A DNA stretch of 5,308 nucleotides, from assembly GCA_946479825.1 (NCBI GenBank), contig CAMLHU010000164.1:1-5308 (forward strand), read 5' to 3'. Made by a program: the position numbers and the translations under genes. Source of the stretch: an uncultured Gemmatimonadota bacterium. GTDB taxonomy: Bacteria; Gemmatimonadota; Gemmatimonadetes; Gemmatimonadales; GWC2-71-9. Below are positions 1 to 5,308 of this stretch, piece by piece. Within the stretch, counting starts at the first letter, position 1. Each line of letters begins with the position of its first letter. Below the pieces are notes generated by a model, which was not told the DNA's origin, searched no databases, and saw only the letters and a program-made list of their open reading frames with translations.

Positions 1-27
1 CCCCCTCTCCGTTGTACGGAGTGGGGG
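1..27 (-). terminator. Hairpin downstream of lptFG, candidate terminator
   Basis: An inverted repeat fills the first 27 bases: CCCCC (1-5), one mismatch (T6/T22), CTCCGT (7-12), a 3-base loop (13-15), ACGGAG (16-21) and GGGGG (23-27). That is 11 paired positions around a single mismatch. It lies 43 bases past the lptG stop codon, where a terminator for the leftward lptF-lptG transcript would be expected. On the leftward strand any U-tract would fall left of the window, so intrinsic termination cannot be confirmed. On the rightward strand the hairpin is followed by TCGGGGGG, not a T-run, so it is not a classical terminator in that direction. Confidence 0.5.
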
Positions 28-70
28 TCGGGGGGTGAGGAGGCAGGAAGCGGACGCCGGGGGGTGAGCC

Positions 71-1159
71 TCACGTCCTCGCCTTCACGAACAGCCACCC
101 CCCCAGGATCGCGAAGAGCACTGTCGGCATCCACGCGGCGAGCGCCGGCGGGATGACCCCGCTCGCGCCCACCGCCTGGGAGAGCTCGATGAGGGTCAGG
201 AAGATGAGGGTCGTCGCGAGGCTCAACGCCAGCCCGACGGCCGCGCCGGCCCGGGGGGCGGTGAGCGCGAGCGGCGCCCCGAAGAGGGCGATCACGATGC
301 AGGTGATCGGCAGGACGATCTTGAGCGTCTGCTCGACGATCAGCTTGTTGGCGTCGTTCCCCGATCGCTGCAGCGCGGCGATGTAGGCGCCGAGCTCGCG
401 GTAGCGCATCTCCTCGGGGTCCTTGGGCTCCTGGACCAGCTGGTCGGGGCCCTCGTGCATCGCGCGGAGGCGGAGGGTGCGGAAGGCGTATTCCTCTTCG
501 TGGCCCTGGTCGCCCAGGAGCCGGGTGACGCCGCCGACCAGCCGCCAGCCGTCGGTCTTCGGGTCCCAGTTGGCGCTGTCGGCGGTGACGACGATGGTCG
601 GATAGGCGTCGCCGGTGCCCTGGCGCTCGAGCAGCAGGCGTTCGAGGGTGCGGGTGCCGAGGTCGAGGGCGCCGATGGTATAGACCCATCCCTGGTCGGC
701 GCGATAGACGAAGTTGTACTTCTGGGTCCGGCGCTGGGTGGCCTTCTTCCCTTCGATCTCGAGCCCGCGCCGGGTGGCGAGCGGGGCGACCTCGCCCACG
801 GCCACCCCCAGGAGCGCCGCGAACACCGACGCGATGGCGATCGGCAGGATCACCCGCCGGAAGCTGATGCCGGAGGCCTTGGCGGCGGTGAGCTCGGTGT
901 TCCGGCTGAGCGCGCCCACGGTGAACACCGTGGCGAAGAGCACCGCCGCCGGCATCACCTCGAACATGTTCTCCGGGAGGCGGAGCAGGGCGGCCAGGAG
1001 GATCTTCTTCCAGCCGAGCCCGTGCTGGATCCAGTCGTCGATGTTGTCGGTGAGCTCGATGAGGATCGTGGTGAGCGGGAGGCCGATGGCCGTGACCAGG
1101 AAGGTCCGGGTCCAGGAGCCGAGGACGTAGCGGTCGAGGGTGCGGAGGGCGGGCTTCAC
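71..1159 (-). CDS. lptG: LptG-type LPS export permease (YjgP/YjgQ family)
   Basis: Encodes a 362-residue inner-membrane permease, the usual length for LptG (about 360 in E. coli). In the LptB2FG ABC transporter it helps extract LPS from the inner membrane and pass it to the periplasmic Lpt bridge. Six hydrophobic segments are visible, at about residues 15-36, 61-84, 102-121, 278-300, 303-326 and 337-358. A periplasmic beta-rich domain (about 122-235) lies between segments 3 and 4, as in the family. The cytoplasmic stretch NTELTAAKASGIS (87-99) matches the conserved coupling-helix region that contacts LptB. The N-terminus LDRYVLGSW and the following ELTDNIDDW (35-43) favour LptG over LptF. The start is GTG at 1159, which overlaps the lptF stop as GTGA; no good Shine-Dalgarno precedes it, so translation is probably coupled to lptF. 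The frame stays open upstream to 1480, but that stretch lies inside lptF and reads as arginine/proline-rich nonsense. The family is certain; the G-versus-F assignment is likely. Confidence 0.9.
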   Translation of the reverse strand: MKPALRTLDRYVLGSWTRTFLVTAIGLPLTTILIELTDNIDDWIQHGLGWKKILLAALLRLPENMFEVMPAAVLFATVFTVGALSRNTELTAAKASGISFRRVILPIAIASVFAALLGVAVGEVAPLATRRGLEIEGKKATQRRTQKYNFVYRADQGWVYTIGALDLGTRTLERLLLERQGTGDAYPTIVVTADSANWDPKTDGWRLVGGVTRLLGDQGHEEEYAFRTLRLRAMHEGPDQLVQEPKDPEEMRYRELGAYIAALQRSGNDANKLIVEQTLKIVLPITCIVIALFGAPLALTAPRAGAAVGLALSLATTLIFLTLIELSQAVGASGVIPPALAAWMPTVLFAILGGWLFVKART

Positions 1160-2736
1160 CGGGCCCGCCGGAACCGGCCGAGGAGGGAATCCAGCAGGTC
1201 CTGCCAGTCGCCGCCGCGGGTGGAGCCCGACTCGCGGCTCACCCGGCGGAGGGCGATCAGCCCCAGGATGAGGAGGGCGACGTCGGGGGCCCACATCGAC
1301 CAGAACGGGGTGATGTAGCCGTGCTTGGCCAGGGTCTCGCCGCCGATGAGGGCGCTGTAGTACAGCGAGAAGATGCCGAGTCCCGCGCCGATGACGAGCC
1401 CCATTCCGGCGCGCGGGAAGCGGAGCGCGAGCGGGAGGCCCACCAGCGGGAAGATCAGGCAGGCGAGGCTGATCGCCCATTTCTTCCAGAACTCGACCAG
1501 GAAGTCGTCCCGGCGGCGCAGCGCGTCGTCGAGCGTGGCGTCGTCGGCCGCGAGCTGGGTCCAGGGGGTCAGCGCCGGGGCCTTGAGGGCCTGCCGGTCG
1601 GGGCGCACCGCCGGGGCCTGCGCCACCCGCGTCGCCAAGCTCTCGGCGCGGGCCAGCGAGTCCTGGAGCGCCTGCTCGCGGCGCTTTCGGGCCAGTATGG
1701 CCGCCCCTTTCGGGGGCTGTTGGGGGCGCTGTGCAGGCCGCTGCGCCGCGGCCGTCTCCGGGAGCAGGAAGGCCAGCGTCGTGCTGAAGACGTCACAGTA
1801 GGCCGCCGGGCCCGGCCGGGGGAAGGTCGCGGCGGGGGCCAGCGCAGGGAGCGCCAGCAGGGTCCGGAGGTCGTTGCCGAGCGCCCGGGCGCGCCGCACC
1901 TCGACGACGGCGGCGTCGTGTTCCGCGTCCCGCGCCACGCTCAGCAGCTCGCAGGTGCCCATCTCGCGGTCGCCGCGCCCGGCCTGCGCGTCGTCGCGCC
2001 GGTCGAGCGAATTCGTCACGTTGCGCACCTTGATGGTGTTGACCCGGAAGTCCGTCACCTGGAACACGTCCGGCCGGTCGCTCTGGTACTCGTGGATGAC
2101 GCCGTCCTGCAGCCGGAGCTCGAGGTCGGTGCGCCCCTGGGCGTAGGCCAGCCGGCCGCTGTCGGCGTAGATGACCCGGCGCACCGTCCGGTCGTTGAGG
2201 TCGTACACCGCCACGTCGCGCATCTTGCCCGTCGCCGCGTCGATCCGGCTCGCCCGGAGGAAGTAGTTCGACGGGGGGATCGGGTTGATGGTCTGCTCCC
2301 GGAGTCCCAGGGTCGGCTTCTTCCGGTCGATGTCGCTGATCAGCGCGCGCAGCTTGGCGTTGGTCCGGGGATGGATCTGGTCGGTGAGGAAGAAGTTGGC
2401 CGCCGTCAGGACCAGCCCGGCCACCAGCACGGGGCGGAGCATCTGCGGCACGCTGACGCCGCTCGCCCGCATCGCGGTGATCTCGCTGTCGGCCGCCAGG
2501 TGGGTGAAGGCGTAGAGCGTGGCCAGCAGCGCCGACATCGGGATCGTCATCACCAGGATGAACGGCACCGCCAGGGCGAAGAACTCGAGGATCACGCTCC
2601 ACGGCAGCCCCTTGCCGACCAGGTGCGGCAGCTTGGCCGCGACCTGGTTGAGCAGCAGGATGCCGGTGAGCGCCGACAGCGCGAAGCTGAACGGGGCCAC
2701 CATCTGGCGGACGATGTAGCGGTCGAGCAGCCGCAC
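1156..2736 (-). CDS. lptF: LptF-type LPS export permease with a long periplasmic insert
   Basis: Encodes a 526-residue YjgP/YjgQ-family permease, partner of the downstream LptG in the LptB2FG LPS exporter. Hydrophobic segments lie at about 13-35, 53-78, 101-118, 419-437, 443-464 and 482-497. The coupling-helix motif DSEITAMRASGVS is at 83-95. A beta-jellyroll domain (about 120-245) includes NYFLRASRID and YADSGRLAYAQG. The protein is about 160 residues longer than classical LptF. Most of the excess is an insert at about 285-410 containing a Q/P-rich linker (AQRPAQRPQQPP, 331-342) and a charged helical stretch (about 347-373), predicted to be periplasmic. The rest is a cytoplasmic tail (499-526). 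The GTG start at 2736 is chosen because it yields the family N-terminus MRLLDRYIVRQM, has a GAGG 4 bases upstream, and lies downstream of a good promoter. An in-frame GTG at 2799 would add 21 unrelated residues and lie upstream of the predicted transcript start. No lptB or lptC is in view. Confidence 0.9.
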   Translation of the reverse strand: MRLLDRYIVRQMVAPFSFALSALTGILLLNQVAAKLPHLVGKGLPWSVILEFFALAVPFILVMTIPMSALLATLYAFTHLAADSEITAMRASGVSVPQMLRPVLVAGLVLTAANFFLTDQIHPRTNAKLRALISDIDRKKPTLGLREQTINPIPPSNYFLRASRIDAATGKMRDVAVYDLNDRTVRRVIYADSGRLAYAQGRTDLELRLQDGVIHEYQSDRPDVFQVTDFRVNTIKVRNVTNSLDRRDDAQAGRGDREMGTCELLSVARDAEHDAAVVEVRRARALGNDLRTLLALPALAPAATFPRPGPAAYCDVFSTTLAFLLPETAAAQRPAQRPQQPPKGAAILARKRREQALQDSLARAESLATRVAQAPAVRPDRQALKAPALTPWTQLAADDATLDDALRRRDDFLVEFWKKWAISLACLIFPLVGLPLALRFPRAGMGLVIGAGLGIFSLYYSALIGGETLAKHGYITPFWSMWAPDVALLILGLIALRRVSRESGSTRGGDWQDLLDSLLGRFRRAR

Positions 2737-2740
2737 TGGG

Positions 2741-2744
2741 CCTC
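2741..2744 (-). promoter_or_regulatory. Weak ribosome binding site of lptF
   Basis: GAGG on the leftward strand ends 4 bases before the GTG at 2736. Spacing is short and the match is only four bases, but there is nothing comparable before the alternative GTG at 2799, so it supports the shorter LptF. Confidence 0.4.
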
Positions 2745-2753
2745 GGGTTGCGA

Positions 2754-2782
2754 TTGTTCGGGTTCCTAAGTCCCAGTATATT
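2754..2782 (+). promoter_or_regulatory. sigma70-like promoter of the sprA homologue
   Basis: TTGTTC (2754-2759, 3 of 6 matches to TTGACA) is followed after exactly 17 bases by TATATT (2777-2782, 5 of 6 matches to TATAAT). The predicted start is near 2789, leaving a leader of about 33 bases before the GTG at 2823. The -35 match is weaker than that of the divergent lptF promoter, which could mean dependence on an activator or simply lower output. The two -10 elements overlap, so occupancy should be mutually exclusive. Confidence 0.5.
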
Positions 2783-2791
2783 AGCGACTTA
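2767..2791. promoter_or_regulatory. Inverted repeat at the divergent promoter, candidate operator
   Basis: TAAGTC (2767-2772) and GACTTA (2786-2791) are perfect 6-base inverted arms separated by 13 bases. The centre, base 2779, lies within the shared part of the two -10 elements, and the arms fall on the two predicted transcript starts. The geometry fits a dimeric regulator controlling both directions. Arms of this length can occur by chance in an 86-base region, so this is a candidate only. Confidence 0.35.
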
Positions 2792-2803
2792 CCCCCCACT
2801 CAA
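2775..2803 (-). promoter_or_regulatory. sigma70-like promoter of lptF-lptG
   Basis: Read leftward, TTGAGT (2803-2798, 4 of 6 matches to TTGACA) is followed after exactly 17 bases by TATACT (2780-2775, 5 of 6 matches to TATAAT). The predicted transcript start is near 2768, giving a leader of about 30 bases before the lptF GTG at 2736. Its -10 element shares bases 2777-2780 with the -10 element of the opposing sprA promoter. The call rests on consensus matching only; the housekeeping promoter consensus of this organism's group is not known to me in detail. Confidence 0.6.
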
Positions 2804-2822
2804 GGCCGCCCGCCCCCTGACC

Positions 2823-5308
2823 GTGGTCCGACGCGCCCTCCTCCTCCTCGCGCTGCTCGTTCCTGTGCGCCTCCAGGCGCAGGCGGACTCCACGCAGCCG
2901 CACCTTCGGGCGACGTTCCCCCCGTTCAGACTCACGGTCACCATCCCCGAGGCCCATCGGCTCGCGGCGCTGCTGGCGCGGCCGGGCGCCGCGGCCCGTA
3001 CCGCCGCCTGGGACAGCACCGCCCGGGCCGGGATCGACTCGGCGCGCGCGGCGCGGGCCGAGGCCATCGCCTACCGGGACCTGTTCAGCACGGCGCCGCC
3101 CGCCGTCGGCGGCGGCCCCGATACCACCGGATTCCTGGGCCTCGACCGGCGGTACGCCGACATCCGGTTCGACGGCCAGGGACGGGTCGAGATCCGGACC
3201 GACCGCCTCAAGAACGAGCGCTGTACCGCCTACCAGCTGCAGGACCCCGCCAGCGGATGCCAGGGGACGTTCACGCCGCCCCGGATCGACAACGAGTTCA
3301 CGATGCAGGCCAACGGCACCATCGGCCAGCGCCTGCACCTGAACATGGACTACGACAGCCACCGCGACTTCTCGGCCAGCAACGACATCCGGGTGTTCTA
3401 CCAGGGGCTCGAGGACGAGGTGGTGCAGCGGGTCGAGTTCGGGACGGTGACGTTCACGCCGCCGCCGTCGCGGTTCATCACCGCGGCCATCCCGGCCAAC
3501 AGCTTCGGCGTGAACGCGCGGTTCCAGGTGGGTGCGCTCCAGGTGCAGGCGCTCGCTGCGTCGCAGAAGGGGAGCGTCGTCGCCCAGCGGACCTACACCG
3601 TCGGCGCCACCGCCGCCCAGCCCCAGGACCGCCAGGCGCGCGACCTGGACTACGAATCGGGACGGTTCTTCTGGGCCGTGGACCCGGCGCTCGTGCCCGG
3701 GTACCCCGAGGTGGACGCGCTCAACGTCGACCCGACCACCGTCGCCGCCGACCAGCGGCCGGTGCAGCTGCGGGTGTACCGCTACCGGCCCGCCACCCAG
3801 GGGAGCGCCGCCACCGGGCTCACCGGCATCACCGCCCTGGCCGACCGGACCGACAGCGACCAGAAGACCGGCCGCCTGCGGTGGGAACTGCTGGTGCAGG
3901 GGGTGGACTACTACCTCGACCCGTCGGGGCTCTGGTTCGTGCTCGTCAACAAGCTCGACGCGAACGACTACCTCGCCGTGAGCTACGTGACCGCGGCCGG
4001 CAGCCGGGTCGGCACCTTCCCGGCGCAGGACAACCCCGCCGGCAACGACACTCTGGAGCTGATCGTCGAGCCGCGTCGCGGCCCCGACGTGCCGACCTTC
4101 CGGTACGAGATGCGCCAGATGTACCGGGTGGCCGGCGCCGACCTCGACCGCAGCTCGCTCTCGGTGGCCATCACGGTGAACCAGTCGGAGCGCCCGCAGA
4201 GCGGGGCCGCCACCTACCTGGCGCAGCTGGGCCTGGCGGTGAGCGGCGACGCCCACGTGTTCGACACCCCGAACCGGCTCTTCCCCCGCGACCGCGACGC
4301 CGCGGCGGCGCAGCTCATCAAGGACTCGTACATCGCGTTCCCGACGCTGCAGCCGTTCGCCGACCCCCAGCGCCTGCAGCCGGCCGAGCGCAACGACTCG
4401 CTGTATCGCACGCCCGACTACCTGCTCCTCACCCAGGGGCCGCCGGCCAAGTTCGCCTTCCGCCTCAAGTACACCGCCTCGCTCGGCGGCGACCGGTCGA
4501 CCCTGGACCTCAACGCCTTCCAGATCCGCCCCGGCAGCGAGCAGCTCGAGGTGAACGGCGACGTCCTTCAGCGCGACGTGGATTACACCATTTCGTACGA
4601 CCTGGGCCAGGTCACGTTCCTCAACCCCGACCAGCTCTTCGGCGACGCCGGCGCGGCCACCGTCACCGCCCGGTTCGAGGAGCGCGGCATCTTCGCGGTG
4701 GCGCCGACCAGCATCTTCGGGCTCACCTCGACCTACCGGCTCGGCCAGGCCGGCGACATCAGCGTCATCGGGATCTACCAGCGCCAGCAGAGCGCCTACA
4801 ACCGCCCGCCGCTCGGCTTCGAGCCGACCGCCAACTTCATCGGCGGCATCACCACCAACCTGACCGCCCAGCCGGACGCCCTGACCCGGCTGATGGACCG
4901 GCTCACCCCCGCCGGCGCCACGGCGCCCTCGCGCCTCGACCTGCAGGCGGAGTACGCCGTCAGCAAGCCCAACGCCAACGAGGCCGGGGCGGCGTACCTC
5001 GAGGAGTTCGAGGAGGAGTCAGGGATCCAGGTGCCGCTGCGCGAGAACAGCTGGGGCTTCGCCAGCAAGCCGCAGCGCCCCGACGGCCTCGAGGGGATCG
5101 GCTTCGCCGCCGGCTTCGACTCCGCCGACGCCACGATGCTGAGCTGGCAGAACCTGGTGTACGATCACGGCGTGGTCCGGGTGGTGCGCACGCAGGACAT
5201 CGACAGCCTCATCGTCCTGACCGGCGGCGCCCCGGTCGAAACGGTCCTCTACCTCGACCTCCACCCCGACACCGCAGGCGGGTATCCGCGGACCGACAAC
5301 TCGCTCCG
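2823..5308 (+). CDS. sprA: SprA/Sov-family outer-membrane translocon, N-terminal part (runs off right edge)
   Basis: The visible 828 residues are the N-terminal part of a SprA-type protein, the giant outer-membrane beta-barrel conduit of the type IX secretion system. Bacteroidota SprA is roughly 2,400 residues, so about a third is likely seen. The GTG at 2823 gives a clean signal peptide: VRR, a hydrophobic core ALLLLALLVPV, and cleavage predicted after AQA (residue 21). Family-like blocks appear in the expected order: ANGTIGQRLHLNMDYD (163-178), YQGLEDEVVQRVEFG (193-207), FGVNARFQVG, LDYESGRFFWAVDP (275-288), IRPGSEQLEVNG (568-579) with DVDYTISYDLGQVTFLN (585-601), and then KPNANEAGAAYLEEFEEE (715-732), a variant of the SprA NP.TKG.AYIDDFEG block. 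Only two cysteines are visible (C134, C146), a possible periplasmic disulfide. No convincing Shine-Dalgarno precedes the start; AAGG at 2802-2805 is 17 bases away. The gene is divergent from lptFG. Family assignment rests on remembered motif patterns. Whether it works in a full T9SS cannot be judged from this window. Confidence 0.85.
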   Translation, partial: MVRRALLLLALLVPVRLQAQADSTQPHLRATFPPFRLTVTIPEAHRLAALLARPGAAARTAAWDSTARAGIDSARAARAEAIAYRDLFSTAPPAVGGGPDTTGFLGLDRRYADIRFDGQGRVEIRTDRLKNERCTAYQLQDPASGCQGTFTPPRIDNEFTMQANGTIGQRLHLNMDYDSHRDFSASNDIRVFYQGLEDEVVQRVEFGTVTFTPPPSRFITAAIPANSFGVNARFQVGALQVQALAASQKGSVVAQRTYTVGATAAQPQDRQARDLDYESGRFFWAVDPALVPGYPEVDALNVDPTTVAADQRPVQLRVYRYRPATQGSAATGLTGITALADRTDSDQKTGRLRWELLVQGVDYYLDPSGLWFVLVNKLDANDYLAVSYVTAAGSRVGTFPAQDNPAGNDTLELIVEPRRGPDVPTFRYEMRQMYRVAGADLDRSSLSVAITVNQSERPQSGAATYLAQLGLAVSGDAHVFDTPNRLFPRDRDAAAAQLIKDSYIAFPTLQPFADPQRLQPAERNDSLYRTPDYLLLTQGPPAKFAFRLKYTASLGGDRSTLDLNAFQIRPGSEQLEVNGDVLQRDVDYTISYDLGQVTFLNPDQLFGDAGAATVTARFEERGIFAVAPTSIFGLTSTYRLGQAGDISVIGIYQRQQSAYNRPPLGFEPTANFIGGITTNLTAQPDALTRLMDRLTPAGATAPSRLDLQAEYAVSKPNANEAGAAYLEEFEEESGIQVPLRENSWGFASKPQRPDGLEGIGFAAGFDSADATMLSWQNLVYDHGVVRVVRTQDIDSLIVLTGGAPVETVLYLDLHPDTAGGYPRTDNSL

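Noticed and set aside
23..68. G-runs and the direct repeat GGGGGGTGAG (30-39 and 59-68), possible G-quadruplex
   Set aside because: Only three long G-runs, with one long loop; the repeat is low complexity and can be explained by base composition.
455..1318. Rightward 287-codon open frame opposite lptG
   Set aside because: Same shadow composition (Gly/Glu/Ala/Asp/Arg) and no start context; the leftward frame is LptG.
1160..1480. Upstream extension of lptG to a 469-residue protein
   Set aside because: The extra residues are arginine/proline-rich, lie inside the C-terminal coding part of lptF, and resemble nothing. The family N-terminus begins at the GTG at 1159.
1793..2602. Leftward 269-codon open frame in another frame of lptF
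   Set aside because: Pro/Arg/Gly-rich out-of-frame translation with no hydrophobic segments or motifs.
1321..2769. Rightward 482-codon open frame opposite lptF
   Set aside because: Antisense shadow full of Arg, His, Val and Gln, with no family resemblance; the leftward frame is a clear membrane permease.
2737..2799. Longer LptF starting at GTG 2799
   Set aside because: The 21 extra residues precede the family N-terminus, overlap the predicted promoter and would start upstream of the predicted transcript start; no SD precedes the codon.
2781..4256. Leftward 491-codon open frame opposite the sprA homologue
   Set aside because: Composition is His/Arg/Val/Gly-rich as expected for an antisense shadow in high-GC DNA. 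It lacks any recognisable domain, while the rightward frame shows clear family blocks and a signal peptide.

Overview
The window comes from a high-GC Gram-negative (diderm) bacterium. By eye GC is close to 70%, and third codon positions are overwhelmingly G or C. The combination of an LPS-export permease pair and a SprA-family outer-membrane protein points to the FCB supergroup. High GC, together with sequence details of the SprA homologue that resemble what I recall of Gemmatimonadota homologues, makes Gemmatimonadota my best guess. That assignment is an inference from memory, not a search result.

Layout: positions 1-27 hold a near-perfect hairpin just downstream of the leftward genes, probably their terminator. 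Positions 71-2736 are filled by two leftward genes, lptF (first, 2736 to 1156) and lptG (second, 1159 to 71), which overlap by 4 bases (GTGA) and so look translationally coupled. Positions 2737-2822 are an 86-base, relatively AT-rich divergent promoter region. The rightward gene from 2823 runs off the right edge and encodes the first 828 residues of a secreted SprA/Sov-type protein. No RNA genes, mobile elements, CRISPR arrays or phage features were seen.

How the genes fit together: LptF and LptG are the inner-membrane half of the ABC machine that, with LptB, extracts lipopolysaccharide and pushes it towards the outer membrane. SprA is the outer-membrane conduit of the type IX secretion system in Bacteroidota. 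Both belong to outer-membrane construction, and in some Bacteroidota type IX cargo is anchored on LPS, so shared control is plausible. The sequence shows two good sigma70-like promoters, back to back with overlapping -10 elements and centred on an inverted repeat (TAAGTC-N13-GACTTA). Only one polymerase could occupy this site at a time.

Most notable points: a T9SS translocon homologue outside the usual Bacteroidota base composition, the overlapping divergent promoter with its dyad, and an LptF that is about 160 residues longer than the classical protein because of a proline/glutamine-rich and helical insert. I did not find a clearly new biological system; the core genes belong to known families.
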